The notes under the pieces: generated by a model | What the model saw: only the letters and a program-made list of their open reading frames with translations | Databases searched by the model: none | Told to the model about the DNA's origin: nothing | In this document: in pieces, positions 9,315-17,140 of the stretch | Position numbering within the stretch: the stretch's first letter is position 1 | Layout of the letters: the number at the start of each line of letters is the position of its first letter | Position numbers and translations under genes: made by a program | Assembly: GCF_004331435.1 (NCBI RefSeq) | Contig: NZ_SJKA01000007.1 | Location: 186,001-250,000, forward strand | Source: Kribbella sindirgiensis | Lineage (GTDB): Bacteria; Actinomycetota; Actinomycetes; Propionibacteriales; Kribbellaceae | Length of the DNA stretch: 64,000 nucleotides | Direction of reading: 5' to 3'

Positions 9315-9392
9315 GGCTGCATGGTGACCCGGTTCACAGCGTTCTGCCAACCCCTTATGGCGCGGACTTCTGACTCAGAATGTCCACTTTGC

Positions 9393-9402
9393 CGTTTAAA
9401 CG
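9393..9402. promoter_or_regulatory. Perfect palindrome in the divergent regulator/transporter gap
   Basis: CGTTTAAACG is an exact 10-bp palindrome and one of the few AT-containing stretches in this GC-rich 178-bp gap. It directly abuts TTGACA at 9403-9408, a plausible -35 element for the rightward transporter operon, although only a weak -10 follows. The position between the fusion regulator and the solute-binding protein gene fits an operator that controls both directions. No second copy was seen, and which protein binds here is inferred. Confidence 0.45.
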
Positions 9403-9492
9403 TTGACACTTGAGCGTCGCGCTCTGCATCGTCACTCGATAACGACGCCCGGCCGCCCCCGACGCCGGGACGATCCGAGGAGGACCCGGAAA

Positions 9493-10785
9493 ATGGCTCG
9501 TTCGATACGGCGCTCCCCAGGACGCAACCCACGACGCACACCAGGCCTGCTGACAGCTGTCGTGATCCTGGCGGCCGCGGCGGGCTGCGGCGGCGGCTTC
9601 AGCGACGACAAGGGTGCTGCTGGTGACAGCACCGGCGAAGTGCGGATGCTCGTCAACATCACCCCCAACCTCACGAAGAGCTACTGGGAGGGCCTGGTCA
9701 AGCCCTTCGAGGACGCCAACCCGGGTGTCGACGTGAAGATCGAGGCGCCGACCGGTTCGGGTGTGAAGGACACGCTGCCGCAGCTGCTGGCGGCCGGCAA
9801 CGCGCCGGATGTCGTCGAGACGCTGATGGCCGACAAGGTGCTGGCGCCGCAGATGCTCGACCTGACCGACCAGGCGTGGACCAAGGACACCCCGCTGGTG
9901 GAGCAGGCCTCGCTCGACGGCAAGGTGTACACGGTCGGTGTCGGCCAGCAGGCGCAGTCGCTGGTGTTCTACAACAAGGACGCCTTCGCCAAGGCCGGTA
10001 TCAGCGCCCCGCCGAAGGACCTGGACGAGCTGACCGCCGCCATGGGCAAGCTGAAGGCGGCCGGCTACCTGCCGCTGCAGACCGCCGGCGACTACGTGAC
10101 CGGTCTGCAGTTGCTGCAGCTCAGCAACCCGTCGATCGCCACCAAGTACCCGGACTGGTACCAGCAGATCAGCTCCAAGCAGGCCAAGGTCGGCGAGACC
10201 ATGCAGCCGCTGCTGGAGCGCTACGAGTCCTGGATCAAGAACGGGTACGTCGACAAGAACGCGCTCGGTCTGAAGGACGTCGGCGCGCAGACCAACTTCC
10301 TGTCCGGTAAGGCCGGGATGTACATCATGGGCAGCTGGTTCGTCCGGACCGCCGACGACGCGAAGCCGACGTTCGACCTCGGCGTCTTCGCCGCGCCGAC
10401 CGAGAAGGGGCAGCCGTCGCCCGGTCCGCAGGGTGTCACGATGGCCGCGCCGTACATGGTGCTGAAGTCGACCAAGCAGCGGGACCTCTCGGTGAAGCTG
10501 GTGCAGTGGCTGGTCACCGACAAGACCGCGGTGCAGAGCCAGCTCGCGCAGGACGGCAACTTCCGCAAGGGCTACACCGACAAGCTGTCGCCGCTCGGCA
10601 AGCAGGTGCAGGACATCCTCGACCAGGCGCCGAAGCACGTCGCCCAGGGTGAGGGGTACGGCGCCAACACGCTGCCGCAGGGCTTCAACGGCGAATGGAA
10701 CAAGGCGGTCCAGAGCCTCTACACGGGGAAGAGTGCGAAGGACGTCGCCACTCGCATCGACAGCTGGATGGGCTCGAAATCGTGA
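9493..10785 (+). CDS. ABC transporter sugar-binding lipoprotein (CUT1 family)
   Basis: A 430-residue extracellular solute-binding protein. The ATG at 9493 follows a strong GAGGAGGA ribosome site. The N-terminus has basic residues, a hydrophobic core and a lipobox ending AAGC with Cys32 as the lipid-attached residue. Family-1 binding-protein landmarks include the motif around LPQLLAAGNAPDVV, LVFYNKDAFAKAGI, FLSGKAGMYIMGSWF and a Trp/Tyr-rich sugar cleft. It captures an oligosaccharide outside the membrane and hands it to the two permeases encoded directly downstream (4-bp overlap). The ATPase is not encoded here; CUT1 systems in actinomycetes commonly share MsiK. The ligand is unproven, but the context suggests fucose-containing oligosaccharides. 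Confidence 0.92.
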   Translation: MARSIRRSPGRNPRRTPGLLTAVVILAAAAGCGGGFSDDKGAAGDSTGEVRMLVNITPNLTKSYWEGLVKPFEDANPGVDVKIEAPTGSGVKDTLPQLLAAGNAPDVVETLMADKVLAPQMLDLTDQAWTKDTPLVEQASLDGKVYTVGVGQQAQSLVFYNKDAFAKAGISAPPKDLDELTAAMGKLKAAGYLPLQTAGDYVTGLQLLQLSNPSIATKYPDWYQQISSKQAKVGETMQPLLERYESWIKNGYVDKNALGLKDVGAQTNFLSGKAGMYIMGSWFVRTADDAKPTFDLGVFAAPTEKGQPSPGPQGVTMAAPYMVLKSTKQRDLSVKLVQWLVTDKTAVQSQLAQDGNFRKGYTDKLSPLGKQVQDILDQAPKHVAQGEGYGANTLPQGFNGEWNKAVQSLYTGKSAKDVATRIDSWMGSKS

Positions 10786-11651
10786 GAGCCCGCCTGACGA
10801 CCCTCAGTATGGTCGGTCCGGCGCTGGTGCTGTTCGTCGTCATGCTGGTCGTCCCGGTCTGTCTGTCGCTCTACCTCAGCCTGACCGACTGGGACGGCTA
10901 CAGCGCGAACCCGGCGTTCGTCGGCCTGAAGAACTACGTCAGCCTGACGCACAGCGCCGAGGCGATCCGGGCGGGCTGGGTGACGCTGCTGATCGCGGCC
11001 GTGGGCACTGTCCTGCTCAGCGTGTTCGGACTCGGGTTCGCGCTGCTGGTGAACGGTGCGTCCCGGCTGAACGCGTTCTTCCGCATCGTGCTGTTCTACC
11101 CGCACGTCTTGAGCGCACTGGTCGTCGGCTTCCTGTGGAGCGCGGTGCTCGGTACGTCGGGTGTCGTCAACGGCTGGCTCACGTCGAAGGGCGCTGAGGT
11201 ACTGCCGTTCCTCTCCGACCCGACATGGGCTCTCGCGAGTCTGATCGCCGTACTGGTGTGGGCCGGGTTCGGTGTGAACGTCGTGCTCTACCTGGCCGGG
11301 CTGCAGACGGTGTCGAAGGACCTGCTGGAGGCGGCGCGCATCGACGGCGCATCGAAGCGTCAGACGTTCTTCAACGTGACGCTGCCCGCGTTGGCGCCGG
11401 TGGTGACGGTGAACCTGGTGCTGTCGCTGGTGACGTTGCTGAAGACGTACGACCTCGTGGTGTCGCTGACAGGAGGCGGCCCAGCCGGATCCACTCAGAC
11501 AGCGGCGTACCTGATCCTGTGGGACTCGTTCCACAACAACGCGCTCGGGTTCGGCTCGGCGCAGAGCGTCGTACTGATGGTCATCACCGCAGGTCTCGCT
11601 CTGACCGTCGCTCGGCTGCGGGCGCGCGCTGACCGGGGGGTGCAGGCATGA
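10782..11651 (+). CDS. ABC transporter permease, CUT1 sugar type (MalF-like)
   Basis: A 289-residue inner-membrane permease beginning at a GTG that overlaps the stop of the binding-protein gene (GTGA). About six hydrophobic segments are visible, starting with MVGPALVLFVVMLVVPVCL. The cytoplasmic EAA loop that docks the ATPase is at residues ~183-202 (EAARIDGASKRQTFFNVTLP). It pairs with the next gene to form the sugar channel. The overlaps at both ends (4 bp each) indicate tight translational coupling. The family is certain; the transported sugar is inferred from the locus. Confidence 0.92.
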   Translation: MRARLTTLSMVGPALVLFVVMLVVPVCLSLYLSLTDWDGYSANPAFVGLKNYVSLTHSAEAIRAGWVTLLIAAVGTVLLSVFGLGFALLVNGASRLNAFFRIVLFYPHVLSALVVGFLWSAVLGTSGVVNGWLTSKGAEVLPFLSDPTWALASLIAVLVWAGFGVNVVLYLAGLQTVSKDLLEAARIDGASKRQTFFNVTLPALAPVVTVNLVLSLVTLLKTYDLVVSLTGGGPAGSTQTAAYLILWDSFHNNALGFGSAQSVVLMVITAGLALTVARLRARADRGVQA

Positions 11652-12526
11652 GCGCGCTCCGGATGCCACGGGTGGCGAGCGTGCAGTTCAAACCCTTCAA
11701 AGCAAAGGGCTGGGGACGGATCACGTTCCTGGTCGTGACCAGCGTGCTGATGCTGGTGCCGATGTACCTGCTGATCACCAGCGCGTTCAAGTCGCAGCAA
11801 GACATCCTTCAGCACCCGTTCTCGCTCGCACCGGACCAGCTGACCACTGAGTACCTGCGGAAGGCCGCGACGAACCCCGACTTCAACATCCTCAAGGGGT
11901 ACGCCGTCACCATCCTGTTCGTGGTGTCGGTGAACGTGCTGTCCGTGGCGCTGGCCGGCCCGGTGTCGTACGTGATCGCGCGGCGCAGCGAGCGCCGGTA
12001 CCGGATGCTCCTGCTGCTGTTCGTGGCCGGAACGTTCATCCCCAGCCAGGTGCTGGTGATCCCGGTGGTCTACACGCTGAAGTTCCTCGGGCTGATGGGC
12101 ACGATCCCCGGGTTCGTGCTGTTCGAGACCACGCTGACGCTGCCGTTCTCGATCTTCCTGTACGCCGGCTACATCCTGACGATCCCGGCCAGCCTGGACG
12201 AGGCGGCCGCGGTCGACGGGGCCGGCAAGCACCGGGTGTTCTGGTCGATCGTGTTCCCGCTGATGAAACCGGCCGTGGTGACGATGGTCATCCTGAACAC
12301 CTTCTCGGTGTGGAACGACTTCGTGAACCCGCAGATCATCCTCGGCCCGGGCAGCGGTCTCTACACCGTGACGACCGGCGTGTACGCCGCGGTGAGCCAG
12401 TACTCCACCGACTACACGGTGGTGTTCCCGACGCTGCTGCTCGCAGTGGCTCCGTTGCTGGTGGTCTTCGTGCTGCTCCAGCGGCACGTGATCAGCGGCC
12501 TGACCGCGGGAGCGACCAAGGGATGA
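11648..12526 (+). CDS. ABC transporter permease, CUT1 sugar type (MalG-like)
   Basis: A 292-residue permease with about six membrane segments and a MalG-type EAA loop (LDEAAAVDGAGKHRVFWSIV). An ATGA overlap ties it to the previous permease, and its own stop overlaps the start of the next gene in the same way. It forms the second half of the transmembrane channel for the lipoprotein-bound sugar. No ATP-binding subunit gene follows, which is normal for CUT1 operons that use a shared ATPase. Confidence 0.92.
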   Translation: MSALRMPRVASVQFKPFKAKGWGRITFLVVTSVLMLVPMYLLITSAFKSQQDILQHPFSLAPDQLTTEYLRKAATNPDFNILKGYAVTILFVVSVNVLSVALAGPVSYVIARRSERRYRMLLLLFVAGTFIPSQVLVIPVVYTLKFLGLMGTIPGFVLFETTLTLPFSIFLYAGYILTIPASLDEAAAVDGAGKHRVFWSIVFPLMKPAVVTMVILNTFSVWNDFVNPQIILGPGSGLYTVTTGVYAAVSQYSTDYTVVFPTLLLAVAPLLVVFVLLQRHVISGLTAGATKG

Positions 12527-14445
12527 CCAGACGAACAACGGAATCCGTCATTGCGGAAACCCCGATCGGCAAGCCGCCTGCGTGGGCGATCATGCAGCGC
12601 CGCCTGTTCGACGTGATGGACGAGGGCTGGTGGCTGTTCCGCGAACGCTACTGCCTCCCCGACGGCAGCCTGCGGTACGCCGGTCCGGTGCAGAGCCGGG
12701 ACGGTGCGGACGACTTCTACGAGGCGTTCGTGAACTGGCCGGTGCTCTACCAGCTCGGTGGCGCGGACGACCTGATCGACGTCTCGAAGTGGCATTGGGA
12801 AGGCGTCACCCGGCAGCTGACCGACCTGGGGTTCCTGGTCGACGAGTTCGAGCGCGGGTACGACTGGTTCCACATCGGCGAGTCGATGATCTTCTTCTAC
12901 TCGCTGTGCGCGGCCGACCCGACCGACGAGGTGTTCCGGGAGCGCGCGTACCGGTTTGCCGAGCTGTACCTTCCCGGTTCTCCGGCCGCCAACTACGACC
13001 CGGCGACCCGGACGATCCGCGCGCCGCACAACGGCGCCGGCGGTCCGCGCTGGGGCATCAACGACGAGTGGCGGACGTTCGGCACCAACCAGGAGCGGAT
13101 GCGGATCTTCGGGCTGCCGTTGTCCGGTGTGCCTGGGATCAACAGCTGGGACGACCTCGAGTCGAACGCGGATCTGATGGGTGCGGAGATGATCCGCCGA
13201 CTCGGTGCTGGTGACACCGCAGTCAACCTGGCCGCGACGACGCTGACCGCGAACGCCTGGCTGTACGACCACAGCGACCGGTTCGCCGCGTGGACGCTGG
13301 AGTACCTGGACGCGTGGGAGGAGCGGGCCAAGGCGAACGGCGGGCTGCTGCCCGACAACGTCGGCCCGAGCGGCATCGTCGGCGAGCTGCACGACGGCCG
13401 CTGGTACGGAGGGAAGTACGGCTGGAACTGGCCGCACGGTGTCTACAGCGTCGGCTCGGCCGCGTGCGTCGCGGCGTTGAACGGCGCCGTACTCACCGGC
13501 GACTCAAAACGGCTCGACTTCGCTCGGCAGCTGCTGGACCACCTGTACGACCGTGGCATCAGCGGTGCGGTCGACGACACCGACATGAGCATCCGGGACC
13601 GCTGGCAGGCGGAGCTCGGGGAGGACTGTGCCAACCCGACGCTGCTGATCCCGAACCGGCACAGTGACAACGGGTGGTTCGACTACCAGCCGCCGCAGCT
13701 CGGACTGCCGATGTGGTTGTGGCAGGCATCTTTTGAAGCCTCAGACCGCGATCGCTTGAGCAAGCTGCGTGAGCGCAGCGGCTACGACTGGCGGACGGTC
13801 CGCGACTTCCGCAACAAGGAGGACGCCGGTCACGAGGCGCCCTGGCTCGCCTACCTGGCCGGAGACAACCCCGGCTACCCGGAGGCGATGCTGGGCGTCG
13901 CCCTGTCGCAGGTGCAGCGCCGGATGGACCTGATGGCGGTCGACACCGTCGACCCGGCCGAAATGAACATTCACCACTGGCAGCGGCACAACCCGGTCGC
14001 CACCGAGGCGCTGCTGCAGCTGACCACAGGTACGCCGCAGCTGCTCTACAACGGCGGCCTGCTGCCACTGCGCGTGCTGTACCTGGACGCGGACCGCGGC
14101 CGTCCCGGTCTGCCTCCTGACGTCGCCGCACTGGTCGACACGGTGGAGCCGGACCGGACCGGTCTGCAGCTGGTCAACCTGTCCGCGACGCAGACCCGCC
14201 ACGTGGTCGTCCAGGCGGGGAGCTTCGGCACGGACCGGATCGACGAGGCGACCGTGTCCACCGCGACGGGCGAGTACCCCGGCCCGTCACCGGCGTACAC
14301 CTCGACCCCGCCGGCCGCCGGGAGCCGCACAGTCGTTGTCGGCGGCAACAGACTCGAAGTGACGATGCCGCCCGGCCGGACCATCCGGCTGGATCTGAAG
14401 CTGACCAGAAACACCTATCGCGCCAGTCATCTGGCGCTGGCCTGA
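12523..14445 (+). CDS. Unrecognised 640-residue protein, probable (alpha/alpha) toroid, in sugar locus
   Basis: A 640-residue protein translated from an ATG that overlaps the permease stop. I do not recognise a named family. It is rich in aromatic motifs of the kind found in six-hairpin glycosidases and lyases: EGWWLFRERYCLPDG, FVNWPVLYQLGG, GYDWFHIGESMIFFYSLC, RWGINDEWRTFGTNQER and YGWNWPHGVYSVGSAA. The last ~90 residues look beta-rich and may form a sandwich. No signal peptide or membrane segment is evident, so it is likely cytoplasmic and would act on imported oligosaccharides. It sits between the transporter and the aldolase genes and is probably an enzyme of the pathway. Intracellular glycosidase or polysaccharide lyase are the main options. 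Confidence 0.75.
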   Translation: MTRRTTESVIAETPIGKPPAWAIMQRRLFDVMDEGWWLFRERYCLPDGSLRYAGPVQSRDGADDFYEAFVNWPVLYQLGGADDLIDVSKWHWEGVTRQLTDLGFLVDEFERGYDWFHIGESMIFFYSLCAADPTDEVFRERAYRFAELYLPGSPAANYDPATRTIRAPHNGAGGPRWGINDEWRTFGTNQERMRIFGLPLSGVPGINSWDDLESNADLMGAEMIRRLGAGDTAVNLAATTLTANAWLYDHSDRFAAWTLEYLDAWEERAKANGGLLPDNVGPSGIVGELHDGRWYGGKYGWNWPHGVYSVGSAACVAALNGAVLTGDSKRLDFARQLLDHLYDRGISGAVDDTDMSIRDRWQAELGEDCANPTLLIPNRHSDNGWFDYQPPQLGLPMWLWQASFEASDRDRLSKLRERSGYDWRTVRDFRNKEDAGHEAPWLAYLAGDNPGYPEAMLGVALSQVQRRMDLMAVDTVDPAEMNIHHWQRHNPVATEALLQLTTGTPQLLYNGGLLPLRVLYLDADRGRPGLPPDVAALVDTVEPDRTGLQLVNLSATQTRHVVVQAGSFGTDRIDEATVSTATGEYPGPSPAYTSTPPAAGSRTVVVGGNRLEVTMPPGRTIRLDLKLTRNTYRASHLALA

Positions 14446-14464
14446 TCGAGTACCGAGGAGACAT

Positions 14465-15253
14465 ATGAGCAGCACGGAACAAGCTCCGGTGACGCCCGTC
14501 TGGGATCTGCCGGTGCGCGGCGACACCCCGCCCGCGCCGGATCCCGACCTGGTGTCGCGGCTGTCGGAGATCGGGTCGGCCACCGCCTGCGCCCGGTTGC
14601 ACAACCAGGGCATCCGCCGGACCTTCGTCGACGGTCCGACCAGCATGTTCCCCGGCAAGAAGGTGGTCGGCCGCGCGCTGACCCTGCAGTTCATGCCGCA
14701 GCGCGAGGACATCGCCGACGGGCAGACCCAGGAGTACATCGAGCGCAGTACGGCGCTGTGGGCCGTGCTCGACGAGATCCAGCCCGGCGACGTCCTGGTG
14801 GTCCAGGCCTACGGCAGCCACACCACGGGCTGCTTCGGCGACATGCTGGTCCGCTACTTCAAGCTCCGCGGCGGGGCCGGCATCGTCGTCGACGGCCGGA
14901 TCCGCGACGTCCCCCGGGTGTCGGAGCTCGACGTCCCGATCTGGTCCACCGGAGCCACCCCGCACTACGCGTCCCAGTCCGAGCTGTTCCCGTGGGCGTA
15001 CAACGTCCCGGTGGCGGTCGGCGGCGTCCTCACGCTGCCGGGAGACCTGGTGCTCGCCGACGACGACGGTGCCGTCGTCGTCCCCAGGCAGCGTGCGGAG
15101 TCCGTCATCCAGGCGGCCGCCGAGCACGACGAGTGGGAGAAGTTCAGCCGGCGCCGGATCGACGAAGGCGCCCCGTTGCGTGACTACTACCCCCTGACCG
15201 AGAAGACCCGTCTCGAGTACGAGCGCTGGAGATCTGAGAACGGGAATCACTGA
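14465..15253 (+). CDS. RraA-type class II aldolase/decarboxylase family protein
   Basis: A 262-residue protein with a good GAGGAG ribosome site. It carries the RraA/HMG-aldolase signature: G125-D126 in GCFGDML, then R147-D148 in VVDGRIRD about 21 residues later. These residues bind the metal and pyruvate enolate in 4-hydroxy-4-methyl-2-oxoglutarate aldolases. Some relatives only bind RNase E, but actinomycete members in catabolic operons are usually enzymes. In this locus it could cleave the 2-keto-3-deoxy acid made from L-fuconate into pyruvate and lactaldehyde; that is inference. It lies 19 nt after the preceding gene, so it is probably co-transcribed. Confidence 0.83.
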   Translation: MSSTEQAPVTPVWDLPVRGDTPPAPDPDLVSRLSEIGSATACARLHNQGIRRTFVDGPTSMFPGKKVVGRALTLQFMPQREDIADGQTQEYIERSTALWAVLDEIQPGDVLVVQAYGSHTTGCFGDMLVRYFKLRGGAGIVVDGRIRDVPRVSELDVPIWSTGATPHYASQSELFPWAYNVPVAVGGVLTLPGDLVLADDDGAVVVPRQRAESVIQAAAEHDEWEKFSRRRIDEGAPLRDYYPLTEKTRLEYERWRSENGNH

Positions 15254-15274
15254 CCCGAGAGGACCCCGCCCAAC

Positions 15275-17134
15275 ATGTCCAGAAAGACCAGGCGTACGAC
15301 GCTCAGCGTCGGCGCCGGGGTGGTCGCGGCTGCCCTGGTGACCGTCGCGGCGATCCAGTTCAACGCCCAGCCCGCAGGTGCTGTCGACTGCAAGACCTTC
15401 TGGGTCGCACCCAGCGGCAACGACTCCGCCAAGGGCACCGAGAAGAGCCCGTGGAAGACCGTGACCCGGGCCCGTGACGAGATCCGGAACAACCACCTCA
15501 ACGACCGGATGAACTGTGACATCACAGTCAACCTCAAGGCCGGTGACTACCCGGTGGCGTCCACCATCGACCTGAACGAACAGGACTCCGGGAAGAACGG
15601 CCACCGGGTCGTGTACCGCAGCGTCGACGGTCCCGGTAAGGCGCAGCTCCAGGGCGCCGAGGAGATCACCGGCTGGACTCCGACCGCGAACGGCATCTAC
15701 AAGGCCAAGTTCGACGCCTCGAAACCGTTCTACACGCTGTTCGAGGACGGCAAGCGGGCCACCAACGCCCGCTATCCCAACCGGGGCAGCGACGACACGT
15801 GGTCGCCGTACCTGACGTCGATCCTCTACGAAGAGGACAAGATGGACGTCCGCAACTGGCTGTGGGGCAAGCCCGGTGACTGGGACCCCACCTGGGACAT
15901 GAGCCAGGCGTCGGTGACGATCTGGTCCGGTGGCTCGTGGTCCTGGTTCACCGACACCATTCCGCTGCTGGACACCAACTTCAAGAAGACCCAGACCACG
16001 CTGAAGTACTGGACCCGCTACGCGATGGTCAACAGCCGCGGCGGCTCCCGCTACTACTTCCAGAACTCGCTGAGCTTCCTGGACCAGGCAGGGGAGTACT
16101 ACGTCGACAACAAGGCCGGTGAGGTCTACTACAAGCCACGTGCCGGCAGCATGGACGGCGTCAAGGTACTGCGGCCGACGGTGAAGACAGTGCTGAACCT
16201 GGCCGGCAAGTCACCGCAGGACCGGCTGCACGACGTCACGTTCGACGGGATCGGTGTGCAGTACTCCGACTTCGTCAGCTGGTACCGCAACGGCTGGGTG
16301 GCCGGTGGCGACGCGGGTGTCGAGCACAAGTATCCGGAGTACGACCGGCAGATCGAGATGCCGCGGAACCGGTTCGGTGCGATCACGCTGACCAACACGA
16401 GCAACATCGACCTGAGCCGGCTGCACCTGTCCGACACCGGCTTCACCGGCATCTACCTGCTGTTCGCCAACGACCACACCAGGATCACCGACAGCCTGCT
16501 GGAGAACATCGGCGCCGACGGCATCAAGGTCGAGGGCGGCTGGCCGGGTGAAGGCGACCTGAGCAACCACCACACGATCTCCAACGTGTTCATCGACCAC
16601 ATCGGTGAGCTGGTCCCGGGTGACTCGGCGGGCGTCGAGCTGATGGACACCGGCAACAACACGGTGACCAACGTCGAGGTGAAGCACGGTGCCCGCTACG
16701 GCATCAGCCTGGAGTCGCGGCCGGAGGTGAAGGACGGCGACCAGTACGCGAGCGGGAACACGTTCAAGTACATCAAGCTCGAGGAACTGGGCCTGGACAG
16801 CGGCGACATGGGCGCGTTCTACACGTACGGTGTCGACAACCAGGACCCGCACCCGGTGCAGAACACCGTCGACCAGCTGGTCGTCGGCGACGTCGTCCCG
16901 GACCCGTCGATGCCGGACGCCGGCGGTACCCGTGGCGTGCACATGGACGCCGGTGGGTGCGGATTCGCGTTCAGCAACGTGCAGGTCGGGAAGGTGACCG
17001 ACCAGAAGTACCAGTCGTACCAGTGCAACGAGGTGACGAACGCCGACTGGGTCGAGGGCTTCGACGCGTCGAAGATGGAGTACGACAAGATCGGCGTACT
17101 GCCCACCTTCCCGTACGACGTGACGGGTCGGTGA
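15275..17134 (+). CDS. Secreted parallel beta-helix protein 1 (GH141/lyase-like), tandem paralog
   Basis: A 619-residue exported protein with a signal peptide ending near residue 36 (QPAGA) and a GAGAGGA ribosome site. The mature start FWVAPSGNDSAKGT is typical of right-handed parallel beta-helix carbohydrate enzymes. Other landmarks are VNLKAGDYPV, FYTLFEDGKRATNARYPNR, IWSGGSWSWFTDT, LLENIGADGIKVEGGWPG, AGVELMDTG and RGVHMDAGGCGFAFS. The DGKRATNARYPN segment and the late Asp/His clusters resemble GH141-type enzymes, some of which release fucose from pectin; this is a fold-level inference. It is the first of three adjacent paralogs that share motifs along their whole length. Confidence 0.8.
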   Translation: MSRKTRRTTLSVGAGVVAAALVTVAAIQFNAQPAGAVDCKTFWVAPSGNDSAKGTEKSPWKTVTRARDEIRNNHLNDRMNCDITVNLKAGDYPVASTIDLNEQDSGKNGHRVVYRSVDGPGKAQLQGAEEITGWTPTANGIYKAKFDASKPFYTLFEDGKRATNARYPNRGSDDTWSPYLTSILYEEDKMDVRNWLWGKPGDWDPTWDMSQASVTIWSGGSWSWFTDTIPLLDTNFKKTQTTLKYWTRYAMVNSRGGSRYYFQNSLSFLDQAGEYYVDNKAGEVYYKPRAGSMDGVKVLRPTVKTVLNLAGKSPQDRLHDVTFDGIGVQYSDFVSWYRNGWVAGGDAGVEHKYPEYDRQIEMPRNRFGAITLTNTSNIDLSRLHLSDTGFTGIYLLFANDHTRITDSLLENIGADGIKVEGGWPGEGDLSNHHTISNVFIDHIGELVPGDSAGVELMDTGNNTVTNVEVKHGARYGISLESRPEVKDGDQYASGNTFKYIKLEELGLDSGDMGAFYTYGVDNQDPHPVQNTVDQLVVGDVVPDPSMPDAGGTRGVHMDAGGCGFAFSNVQVGKVTDQKYQSYQCNEVTNADWVEGFDASKMEYDKIGVLPTFPYDVTGR

Positions 17135-17140
17135 GCGCAC

